A stretch of 64,000 nt of DNA from Arthrinium phaeospermum (lineage: Eukaryota > Ascomycota > Sordariomycetes > Amphisphaeriales > Apiosporaceae): positions 2,046,001 through 2,110,000 of the forward strand of contig QYRS01000007.1 in assembly GCA_006503535.1 (NCBI GenBank). Direction: 5' to 3'. A program made the position numbers and the translations under genes. Under the pieces are notes generated by a model, which saw only the letters and a list, made by a program, of their open reading frames with translations, was not told the DNA's origin and searched no databases. Within the stretch, counting starts at the first letter, position 1, and every line of letters starts with the position of its first letter. Positions 35,283 through 44,995 of the stretch are shown one piece after another.

Positions 35283-36565
35283 CCGAAATTGGCGATGTTG
35301 GTACCTGCATGGCCAGCAGCGGTTGTTTTCACATTCCTATACCATTTACGCGATGCATCGAAGACGCTGTATCTTCACCACTACTATCGGCAACTGGTTA
35401 ACCCAGTTGGTAGAGAGCCTGCGGCACACGGTCAGACTGTGCCCGTCTCTCTAGTTTTTTTTGTTGCTTTTGTAATGCCTTTCTCTGGCACAATACCCCT
35501 CACACTCGTTTATTGCATTGGAAGCTATGGATTTGTTTACTGGAGTTTAAGGGGTTCAGGGGTTCATCATGGGAAAGGGCATGGATGTAATCAACGTCAT
35601 TGGGTTCGCTTTACTTTGGCAGGCTGTTTCTTGTCGAAATATATAGCGTTTGGTATGAACTTGGTGGCAGCAGCAGAGGGGGATATACACCCTGGCTGAA
35701 CAGCGTGACCCGCTGCTGGCGTCAATAGCAAAAACAAAAATTGAAAATAGAAAGCAAATGCTATATTTGACAATGAAAAGTTGTGTCTGCTACTCTACGG
35801 TGTCATATATGGTTTGGGTCTTAGTGTGTTTGTGGAAGATCCTTCTTGTGGATTTGGTAGAGGGTGGATTGACTGGGTTTGCAATGCAGTCCAGAGGTAG
35901 CAATAGGGGTTGCGTATATGACCGTGAAAGGATGACTGATATACGCTAACGACTGGATAGTATCATGACAGTGCTTGTATACACGGGACGGATGGATAGA
36001 TAGTCTTGCATAGTTCGATTTTTATGTACCGAGAGTTGAGACCTTCTGCAAAATAGAAAGGGAAAGATCACACGGACAAAATAGTTTAACTGATTGTGAT
36101 GCGAACATATGTACAACCTGAAACTAGATATATCTGTGAATAGATAAGACTGAACCAGACCCCCATTGAACGCCTGATTCGATGCAATGCATGTCGTCGT
36201 ACATCTACACCCCGTAGTCATAACAGGAATGATACATCAACACGTATAACAAGTAACTGCTATGTCTAAAAAAGACGGCGAGACGACGACCGCGAGGGTG
36301 TGCGGCGACTCGATAGGTATGTATGTAATACATGGAGAGAGCTTCTCCTTTTCTCTCTCTCTCCAATGGTACAAGTATGGACAACAACCAGACCCAGACA
36401 CAAACAGGTGGATATGTCGTGTCTACCCAACCCTACCCTACCCCTTAGGGAAAGCCCCTCTCCAGCGAACGAGATAGAAGGGATTGAATGTATGTGTAAC
36501 CTCCCTCTTCTGTCCCAGTACCTCGCGCCTTTCTTCTCCCACCTCTATCCGAAACTTGTTCGCAT
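35283..36565. other. Intergenic between convergent genes
   Basis: 3' flanks of the 34-kb gene and the COX14-domain gene. No gene seen. Base composition is AT-richer, as in fungal 3' UTRs. Confidence 0.45.
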
Positions 36566-37753
36566 CTACCATAACCACCCCTTCTTCTGGGGCTTCTCCT
36601 GGGGCGCGAGACCGAGTTGGTCCAGGGGCCCGCCCTTGCGCTGGTTTTCGCGCTCCGAGTCGAGCGCGGCCTTGACGTTCTCCTTCTGCTCGTCGAGGGC
36701 GCGCATGACCCGGCCCGAGGCGGCGGCCTCCTCCTTCTTGAAGTTCAGGCTGTCGCTGTCGTCTTCCTTCTTCAGGCCCGAGAAGAGCCAGCTGCCGAAG
36801 CCGCCCTTCTTCTTTTCGGACTCCTCACTAGCGCCGCTCAGCGAGGCGCCTTGCATGGACTCGCCGGGCCAGACGGTCTTGTCGGCGGTCTCGGTGGTGG
36901 TAGAAGTGGCGAAAGAGGACGCAGGTGCGGATTCTCGGTGGTGGGCCGGATTCAGGAGCGCGGGCAGGGGGACGCCGGCCTGCTTGGCGCGCTCGGTGGC
37001 CTCCTCGACCATGGTGATTTGCTCGTCGCTGGCCTTGCCCGTCATGTAGGCCAGGCGGGCGGCGTCGAGGCTGTCGGACTGGAGGGTCTGCTGCATGGCG
37101 AAGAACTCGTTGCGGCGCTTCCGGTTGTACATCATCATGTCCACGGTGGCGTAGACGGTGACGACCAACGCAAGACCTGTGGGAAAACAATACTAAAGTC
37201 AGCAAGATGCTCGCAGTTCTTTCCCTCTCTCACATGTATTGTACTATACGATGCCTGCTGGCAGCAATTGGTGTGTAGGTGACCGATCTAGTCGATCCAG
37301 ACGGGAAAAAGATAGAGAAAAAGACTTACCGCTGAAACCGATCAGTCCCATGACGGTAAACCGATGGGCCGCGTCCATGTACCTCCTCGTGCCGCCAATG
37401 ACCTTATCCAAGCGCGATACGTCGTGGTTCTTGGCCGCCAGATGCGCGGCCCGCAGCCGCCGCACCTTCTCGTCGAGGGATTCGGGGCGGTTGCTGCCGC
37501 TGGCGGGCGGGGGCGGCGTCATGCCGGGCTTCTGGAGAGGTTTCCGGGGCGTCGCGGCGGCGGCGGCCGTCCTGGCGGCGTTTGCTGCGGCGGCGGATCG
37601 TGACGCCATTATCGTGGAGCTGGTCTGGGAGGAGGATGTGGAAGAGGAGGTAGCGCCGGCGGAGGCGGAGGCTTTCTTGATGCTGGCGTGCGGCGTGTTG
37701 GAGGTGAAGAGGGTGGCTTCGGCCACGCTGCGTGGGCTGCCGATTCTGGCCAT
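36566..37753 (-). CDS. Mitochondrial cytochrome-oxidase-assembly (COX14-domain) protein
   Basis: Exons 37753-37330 and 37176-36566 sum to 1035 nt (344 aa). The first 80 residues are Ser/Ala/Thr-rich and basic, compatible with mitochondrial targeting. The domain core is HRFTVMGLIGFSGLALVVTV (one membrane helix, split by the intron after GFSG) followed by YNRKRRNEFFAMQQ and an amphipathic, Glu/Lys-rich helix region. COX14-like proteins sit in the inner mitochondrial membrane and hold newly made Cox1 during complex IV assembly. This protein is much longer than yeast Cox14, as in other filamentous fungi. Start at MARIGSPRSV is preferred to a Met 33 codons upstream because the longer form begins with Arg-rich non-conserved sequence. 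Confidence 0.6.
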
Positions 37754-38811
37754 GTATTCGTTTCGTCGTGGGATACGGGTATATCTCTCGCCCGATTTCC
37801 GATCCCGTTTTCGATTCCGGCAGAGAGCTCTTGGAGAGGATATGTAGATCAAATGTTCAAATACGCCACTTCCGTCCCATTAATCGGAGGAGGGATCGAT
37901 GGATCGAATTGGACAGATAAGATAAGGGAAGAAAAAGAGCGAGTCGACAGACTGGAGGGAGAGAAAAAAAAAATAGTCACACACTCGATGCCAATTGTCA
38001 CAGCGATCGCGTTGTCCCGAGTATTGATGCTGGGGTGTTTGGCAAATGGTGGGATTTTGCGACTCAAAGTAACAAATTGCCAGCTACTCTATTGGTTTGC
38101 TGCAGTCCAATGGCCTTCGATGATCAGGAGATTATTTTTTTCTCCAAGCTCTTTTGCCTAGCACGGTATTCCTCCTCCCCAATTGAAAAGAGGGTGGCAC
38201 CTACAGTAAAAAGCCCAGCTAGCTCCATCTTCCGTCAACGTGGGGGGTCCATGCGTCTTGGGGTATCTTACTTAAAAGTCCAGGTACTGGACCGCACTCA
38301 TCTCACAGCACCAGCGCCAGTGACCGGGACTCACTTTCATCTAATATGGCCCATTCACCCGGGTATTCGGTCGAGCATCTTATTGATGAGGTGTGACCAA
38401 TCATCTCAATATGAACTGTTGCTACGTACGTTCATGTCCAGATCAGAACTGGCCTTCTGTGAAGCATGTAGCAAGCGGCATCTCACTGTGTACTCGCATA
38501 TGTGACAATGTTCTCCCATCATTCTATACGAGTCAAACTCCATGTATCTACCAAGAATGCCACAATGGAACCACCATGGAGTCGTTAGACGTCAAGCTCG
38601 TGATTTTGTTTGTTTATACAAGTATTCGCATGCCTTCTCGTGCATATGTTCGTATCCATCATTCGTCAATGTGAAGCATATACGCCATCCATCCAGTCCC
38701 CTCTCGATACACCCATGCCCAGATATTATATCTCAGGTCACGTCTACATCTCTCAACATGATGTCCTTGCCTGCCTCCCTGTCGGCTCGCTGAAGTAGTC
38801 TCCATCAATCA
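37754..38811. other. Intergenic, no gene seen
   Basis: Promoter side of the COX14-domain gene and 3' flank of the methyltransferase gene. Only short random frames. Confidence 0.45.
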
Positions 38812-39897
38812 TCACGGTCTCTTCCCCGTACAAATCAAGAACGGAAACTCCATCATCTCCCCCTTCCCCTCCCCGCCCTCGGCCTGATCCCCAAACTCGC
38901 CCGGGAACCGCTCGACTGACTTGCTGGCCGTCCACGCGACCTCGACCCGTACGTCCGCGAACCCGACCTCGCGCATCAGCCGCCGCATGTCTTCCTTCTC
39001 GATCCCGTGGCGCTCGACCCCCTCCATCTTGCCCTCCGGGTGGAACCGGCGGGCCTCGGGGCCGAAGTCCTCAAAGTCGGTCAGGGCCGCGACGCCGCCC
39101 GGCTTCAGGCAGCCCAGCATGGTCCCCAGCACGGGCGCCAGGTCCGGGATGTGGTGCAGCACCAGGTGCGAGATGACGAGGTCGAACTTGATCCTATCAG
39201 GCCGACCGCCGACGCCACCACCGTTACCATTGTGCTGAAGCTGCTGTTGCTGTTGCTGCTCCTCCGTCCCGGGAGGCAAACTAGGGTCCTCCGGGTCCTC
39301 CAACATGACGCAAACCGGCACCACATTGCTGAAATCCCTCTTCGGCATACGGCTCTTCTTCCTCTTGCCTGCCTTCTCCTCCTCGTTTTCCTTAGCGTTA
39401 TCCGCGAGCTTGCCCCGCAGGACCTCGACCATGCCCTCGGCCGCGTCGACGGCGACGAGCTGCCGGGCGTGGGGCGCGACCAGCAGGCTCAGGGTGCCGG
39501 TGCCGCAGCCGATCTCGAGCACGTCGGGCCGGGCGGGCAGGCTGCCGTTGTCGGATGAGTCCCTAAAGCATGTGACGTTGTTCTGGATCGCCCGCCAGGC
39601 CTCGGCGCTCATGGCCTGGATGAAGGGGTTGCTGTCCCACGCGGCGGCCTCGGCGTTGAAGCGCGCGTTGTTCTTGGTGGTAGCAGTGCTAGTAGAAGTC
39701 ATCTCCGCCGCCGTGGTGGTGGTGGTGATGGTGGGAGTGGGAGTCGCTGTAGTAGTAGTAGAAACAGTAGTAGGCGCGGCAGTCTTCGTGGTGTCAGCAG
39801 CAGTTGTATCCTTGATAGCGGGTACTGCTGTTGATGTTGATGTTGCTGCCGTGGCAGCAGCGGCAGCGGCAGCTGCTGTGCGGCGAGTCTGGACCAT
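38812..39897 (-). CDS. Class I SAM-dependent methyltransferase
   Basis: Single exon. The Rossmann core shows motif I VLEIGCGTGTLSLLVAPHAR, the acidic ribose-binding strand QLVAVDAAEGMVEVL, motif IV DLVISHLVLHHIPDLAPVLG, and post-motif LKPGGVAALTDFEDFG. This is the UbiE/Coq5-like small-molecule methyltransferase pattern; the substrate cannot be told. The N-terminal 75 residues are Ala/Thr low-complexity encoded by GCN/ACN microsatellites. A second low-complexity insert (poly-Gln then Gly/Asn) lies between motifs I and IV. The start at 39897 (MVQTRRTAAA) is a choice. A later Met just before STSTATTKNNARFNAEAAAW would give a protein starting near the conserved region. Confidence 0.8.
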   Translation of the reverse strand: MVQTRRTAAAAAAAATAATSTSTAVPAIKDTTAADTTKTAAPTTVSTTTTATPTPTITTTTTAAEMTSTSTATTKNNARFNAEAAAWDSNPFIQAMSAEAWRAIQNNVTCFRDSSDNGSLPARPDVLEIGCGTGTLSLLVAPHARQLVAVDAAEGMVEVLRGKLADNAKENEEEKAGKRKKSRMPKRDFSNVVPVCVMLEDPEDPSLPPGTEEQQQQQQLQHNGNGGGVGGRPDRIKFDLVISHLVLHHIPDLAPVLGTMLGCLKPGGVAALTDFEDFGPEARRFHPEGKMEGVERHGIEKEDMRRLMREVGFADVRVEVAWTASKSVERFPGEFGDQAEGGEGKGEMMEFPFLICTGKRP

Positions 39898-40474
39898 CGT
39901 GCCTAACAAAATCTCATGGGACTGGAAAAAGAAAAAGAACGATGGTTTTGAGAGGAATGATTTACGAATCTGCACCGATGAAGGTCACAGTCTCGTATGT
40001 GATGTTGGGGTTTTACAAGTTCCTCATGGCAATAAGAAATGCTGGGTTGTTTGTATGCCGGGGCAAGACAACGGTATGTTTGATCTGCAGCTATCTGCTC
40101 CAAGTAAACAAATACCCCGCATGCCCCTCAGCTCACTGCTTGAATGATGACCCTGACAATTCATTCATTAGCATGTGGGATAGGTAAAACGGCCATGAGT
40201 GGGATCTCCTACGATACGCAACTCTTCCCTCGAACGCATGGGGCAGCTGACATGCGTTCTTGTAGGTAGTATTTGCGAGTTTGGATGTGCGACACTAGAC
40301 GGACCTTGGATACAACACTCACTCACTAATAAACCACGTTTTTCACTGTAAATGTATCCGGCACTTTGGCGCGTGTAACCTCAAAATCAAATATGATTGA
40401 TTTACTTGCATCGTATATATGAAGAAAGAACTTTTGGTAATCGCTTATATAACATTGAACGGCCCGTTGGTAAC
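39898..40474. other. Intergenic, no gene seen
   Basis: Promoter of the methyltransferase gene and 3' flank of the SDR gene. No gene seen. Confidence 0.45.
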
Positions 40475-41518
40475 TTATCCAGTACTGTTCCCCTGAACCC
40501 AACGCCCCTCCAATTTCGTCCTCGCCTCACGAGTCTCGCCCCGATCAGAAGCGACAGCCGCCTCGTAGGCCATCCGGTAGACGTGCATGTCCTCGCTGAA
40601 CAGCATCCTCTTCTCCGACCACCCCGTCAATTCCCGGATCTTCTGGCTATCCACCCATTGGCTATACCCAAAGACGGTCGTCAGAGCGGGATCGTCCGTC
40701 TTCGTAGACCCCGTGAAAGCCGCGCCCCCAGGAAACTCGTAATCCTTTGCCAACGCCGTGAGTACGTCCCGAGCCGTTTCGTATCTGGATGCCGAGATGT
40801 TGAAACACTGTCCATTGACTTGGTCGCGACTGGCGCGCTCGGCAAGAGCCACATAAGCCTCGGCGCAGTCGTCCACATGCAGCGCATGCATGATACTGGC
40901 AGGGTCGGAGCCGATGGACAGCGTCCGAGCGCCACTTGCGGCAACACGAGACGCGTAGTCGAAGACGAACCCGTAGTAGCTGCTGCCATGCCCGTACACA
41001 TTGGTAGGACGCAGCACAGCGGCATCGACGACATCGTTGAGCTCGAAAATCTTCATCGATGTCGTGGCTCGAGATATCAGCGGAGCTGGAGGATTGATCG
41101 GCGATGTCTCCGTATGAGGAGCCAGGGTCGGTGCCCCATCTATATCGGTGGTGCCATAGTCTTTGCAACCAGAAGATAGAAGAACCAAGGGCCGGACGCC
41201 ATTTTTGTTGCTAGTTTCGGCAACCTGACGGATGAGAGCGGTAAGTTGTTGGTAGTAAGAAGAGTAGTCAGGAGGCTCGGCGCACCCCACGATCGCATCG
41301 AATGTCGTCGTATAACTGCACAGCCTCTGAGGCAGCGACTCGTCCGACAGCGTGCTGATCATTGGCGTGACCTCTGCCGCGAAGAGTGCTGGAGCTACCT
41401 CTGCTCGACGGACCAGACCGAAGACGCGCCACCCTGCCCTCACAAATGCACGACACACAGCTAAGCCGATATAGCCATTCGCTCCTACCACCAAGACGCT
41501 TCTTTTCGTAGTTGTCAT
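40475..41518 (-). CDS. Extended SDR / NAD(P)-dependent epimerase-dehydratase family
   Basis: One exon of 347 codons. The N-terminus VLVVGANGYIGLAVCRAFVR holds the GxxGxxG nucleotide-binding loop. Later features are VLLSSGCKDYG, LRPTNVYGHGSSYYGFVFDY and HALHVDDCAEAYVALAERAS (the conserved HVDD-A stretch of extended SDRs). The C-terminal half is the substrate-binding lobe, ending GWSEKRMLFSEDM. Extended SDRs oxidise, reduce or epimerise sugars and related alcohols. The classical Tyr-x3-Lys pair is not obvious: no Lys follows YYGFVFDY at the right spacing, so it may be an atypical or non-catalytic member. Substrate unknown. Confidence 0.8.
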   Translation of the reverse strand: MTTTKRSVLVVGANGYIGLAVCRAFVRAGWRVFGLVRRAEVAPALFAAEVTPMISTLSDESLPQRLCSYTTTFDAIVGCAEPPDYSSYYQQLTALIRQVAETSNKNGVRPLVLLSSGCKDYGTTDIDGAPTLAPHTETSPINPPAPLISRATTSMKIFELNDVVDAAVLRPTNVYGHGSSYYGFVFDYASRVAASGARTLSIGSDPASIMHALHVDDCAEAYVALAERASRDQVNGQCFNISASRYETARDVLTALAKDYEFPGGAAFTGSTKTDDPALTTVFGYSQWVDSQKIRELTGWSEKRMLFSEDMHVYRMAYEAAVASDRGETREARTKLEGRWVQGNSTG

Positions 41519-41829
41519 TTTCTTTTGTTGCCTGAAGAGATTCCGTGTGCCGGGTGGTTTTGGTTTTGGCAGACCTATAGTAGGAATGCACTAGGATATA
41601 TATATTAATACACATTACGGTCCCCCGGGAATACTTCAGCCTGTCTTACAAATGCCAATTGCGCCGATCGCACGATCGGGTGAATTGTTCCTGCCGATTC
41701 GCCGTGATAGTACATGGATTTCCTTGATGTGTAGAGTTTCCCCGGATCCAGGTGGAACTATGGGCCGCAAACTGCCCGACCGGGACCACAGAAGTTTAGT
41801 GAGGGGCATCGTACCGCCCAGGTGTTTCA
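41519..41829. other. Intergenic, no gene seen
   Basis: Promoter of the SDR gene and 3' flank of the Zn2Cys6 gene. Nothing else recognised. Confidence 0.5.
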
Positions 41830-44317
41830 TCAGCCACGCGGCGGCTGACCCATGAAGTGCAAGAAGCCTCCGCCAAAGAAGTCTTCCATGCTTGGAATGA
41901 CCGGTTGAGCGACTTCGAATGCGGCTGAATGCATGGCCTCAGGAGGAATCGGGAAGGTCTCTGCAGCGCTGGGGAAATCAGTCCCGTCAAAGTTCCGCTC
42001 GGCTATTGACGATGGTGACGTATCATGGCCGGATCCAGACATCGGATAACTCGAAAGCGGCATGGCCTGGCCATTCCAACCGGGGAGATGTCGCCTTTCC
42101 TCTTCCCTCGGCGTGGTCTTCGAATCCCCGTGGTAGGATGATCCCGTGATCCTGGACTCGACCCTTTGTCGTGCGAGTTTTGCGAACTTGATGGCCCACG
42201 ATTTACTTGGCGTGCGCATACACCAATCCTCCAGCCGGGATATAAGGCCAATACTGACGGACGCCGGTACCTTGGACTGGCTCTCATCGTAGTGAGCCAG
42301 GATAAGTGCGGAATACCCGATACACAGGCAAAGGTATGTCGGTATCGTGTCCATCAGGAATGAGGGCATCTCCACGAACGTCTCAAGAACCGAATGGGCA
42401 TACTTTGCGCTGTGTGCCTGCAGAGTCTGCGCATCCTTCTTTGTGGGTTTGGGGTCCGGTGTGTCCAGGATACTGCTGACTGGCGAATCAACTGACAGAT
42501 TAGAAAGGAACGTCTTCCCGCTCATCGCTTCGCCGCTGGCCTCGAGTGCATGGACTGCAAGGATAAGGTACGCAGCATAATACCCAATTCGCAACATCGA
42601 CGCAGTGGGTAGCGCTGTGATTATACGTCAGCGACAAAGACTTGGGTAAAGCATAGTGCTCATGGATTTGGAACTGCTTACACATCAAATGGTTCCATTT
42701 CTGTTTCCACGTCTTGAACTCGCTGCATTCGCCGTGGGCATCGAGGTACGATCTCTTCCTGAGCTTCGAATGCAGCACCGAGTATAAGAGAACCTCTGCC
42801 ACTAACATGCCATCTTGCATACTAGCCTGGTAGAAACTCAAGAGGATGTTGCATTGATTGATGTACGACGTTTGGAGCACCGATGGTCGACCGGTAGTCG
42901 CAGCCCAGCTAGTCGCATTGATTAGCGCTCATGACACAACGGACATCAAAAGGAGGCATGTCTTACTGAAGATGGTGCAGGCAGACCGTCGACCACAAGT
43001 GTATTGCTTGGCGGTCTTGGATATTCGAGCTACCGTGCTTGATGTTGTTTACAATCTTGGAGAAGCTGATGCTAAGCATGGACTGCTTTACGCAATACCC
43101 GGTCAGAAGCCAGCTGTCGATGTATTCCGGTCCGTCCTACAGTTCGTCAGTATATGTTCTTAGCTCGCGTTATGAGATGGTTTCATACAGCATGATCACT
43201 CATAACCAGCACGGCATTGATCTCCTCGAGATTCAGAGGACTCGACAGCAAGGTTTGCCCGAGGGTGATTCGAACTTGCTCGTAAACCTGGCGATGAGCT
43301 GGCGTTCCGCAAAGATCCTCCCGGTATAGAATAGCACAGAGACAAACGACGCTGTGTAAGAACGGGGAGATTTGGCGCAGGTCGGCGGCGGGCGAATCAG
43401 CGGCGTTATGCACCAGCAGCAGATGACCATGGTGTCGAAGGAATCTATGAGATGAGAGGTGTGTGTCAGTCAGTGGCCGGGGTGCGGGTGAAACCGGTGG
43501 GGCGAATCTCACAGCCTAACCAGCTCAGTCGCTGTTTGCTCATCGAGCAGCTGCAGTTGGACCAAATCGAGTTTGACGTGCTCAAGACGTCGGTACCCTT
43601 GTGTGACCTGCTCGCCAATCTCTCGTAGGACGACCGTCGGGGCCGACGCGGTGTTCAAATCGACAGGATCTGCAATATTCTCGGGCCCTTCGTCTTCCCT
43701 GGATGATTCCGAACGCGCAACACCGTTGTTGTTGATGGGTGCCGATGAGGAGGAGGGTTGCCTATGAACGTCGCTGACAAGTCCGAATTGGCGTGAGACG
43801 AATTCCATCATGCTCTTAATCTCGGACAGGGACTTCTCATGACGGGCCAGCCTGTGTTTGGTCATTGGTTATGAGATGAGTTTCAAATGAAGGGGCATGG
43901 TTCGGGGGACCCCCCGCTCACCTCTCTTCGATGCTCGTTGAGCCATTGTCGACGGGTTTGGGATGAGTCGGGATATCCAAGACCTCGCCCTTGAGTGAGC
44001 ACTCGATCCTAAGGGATGAAATCGGGGGTCAGCGGTAAAGCGCGACGAGCTTTTTCGGGCGATCCGGGACTCTACCTGAGAGTGACGCAGCGATGGCAGG
44101 CCTGGGCGCCGGGGTCATACTCGCAGCGGCATTTCAGCCGCTGGCACGACTGACACGAAAACACCCTCCTACGGCGCTTTTGGCCGCCGGCCTTGTCGCC
44201 GCCGTTTTCCTCCTTCTTGCGCTTCGTCGCCGGGCCGTGTGGGCTGTCGGCCGTCGAGGGAGTGTTGCCATTACCATCCTCAGTCGGGAGTGGTGGAGCT
44301 GGATCGGCTGGCTGCAT
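41830..44317 (-). CDS. Zn2Cys6 fungal transcription factor
   Basis: Seven exons: 44317-44076, 44008-43922, 43851-43513, 43444-43189, 43136-42967, 42908-42682, 42614-41830. They sum to 2106 nt (701 aa), intact. A basic stretch (TKRKKEENGG...KRRRRVF) precedes the binuclear zinc cluster C55-x2-C58-x6-C65-x8-C74-x2-C77-x6-C84. A helical linker (LARHEKSLSEIKSMMEFVSR) could dimerise. The middle-homology region includes DGPEYIDSWLLTGYCVKQSM, LSISFSKIVNNI and MQDGMLVAEVLLYSVL. Such factors bind CGG-type DNA elements and usually control a metabolic route. The target is unknown. Its promoter contains the palindromic minisatellite at 44588-44808, between this gene and the DNA methyltransferase gene. Cluster residue Cys63 is an additional cysteine inside the first loop. 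Confidence 0.9.
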
Positions 44318-44995
44318 TGATGATGCCCTGCAGTGCTACCAGGCCGGCGATATCTTCACTTCTAGTTGTACAGGTTTCGGGGAGAAATGGACACGATGCC
44401 GTCGGAGAACGCAGGTAGCGACGCGCCTTGAAGGAGGAAACCCTGACTCCACTGCGCCAGGCCAATCTGGGCCACGCCCCGCCGGTTATCGGTGGCTGCA
44501 ATCGCCGACAAGCACAAGCCCTCCTGCAGCGCAATGTAACCTCAACTCGTCTGAACCTAGCATTTTGCTCATTTTGCTCAATTCCAGTCATGGCCACAGG
44601 GTAATCGTTTAGCCAACTTCATTATCATGACCATAGGGTAACTTCATCATGGCCATGGGGTAACCGTTTAGCCAATTTCATCATAGCCATGGAATAATCG
44701 TTTACTCCTTAGCCAACTTTCATTATTATGGCCATGGAATAACCGTTTACTCCATAGCCAACCTCATTATCATGGCCATAGGGTAACCGTTTACCCAACT
44801 TCATTATCCTATCTCCTCTAGCTAAGATATGTTGCTCAGGGGTCGCGCAATATTGAGTCTGCGCTCGTTATTCCACGTCGTAAACCCCGATGGGGTCACT
44901 CCTCGAAAGCGACTACTCAAAGATCCAGTGCCTGGAGATTGGCACACTCGTCCTTGAGAATTAGTCTATCTGTAATACAAACAACCCGTAATACT
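44318..44995. other. Promoter of the Zn2Cys6 gene, with minisatellite
   Basis: Interval between the start of the Zn2Cys6 gene and the stop codon of the DNA methyltransferase gene. No gene. It holds the tandem repeat listed separately. Confidence 0.5.
44588..44808. repeat. Six-unit minisatellite with palindromic cores
   Basis: Units of 22-45 bp share TCATGGCCAT, a GGGTAA...TTACCC-like core, then CCAACTTCATTA. Cores in order: GGGTAATCGTTTAGCC; truncated GGGTAAC; GGGTAACCGTTTAGCC; GGAATAATCGTTTACTCC; GGAATAACCGTTTACTCC; GGGTAACCGTTTACCC. The last is a clean palindrome with 6-bp arms. The array sits 271-491 bp upstream of the Zn2Cys6 start codon. Confidence 0.85.
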
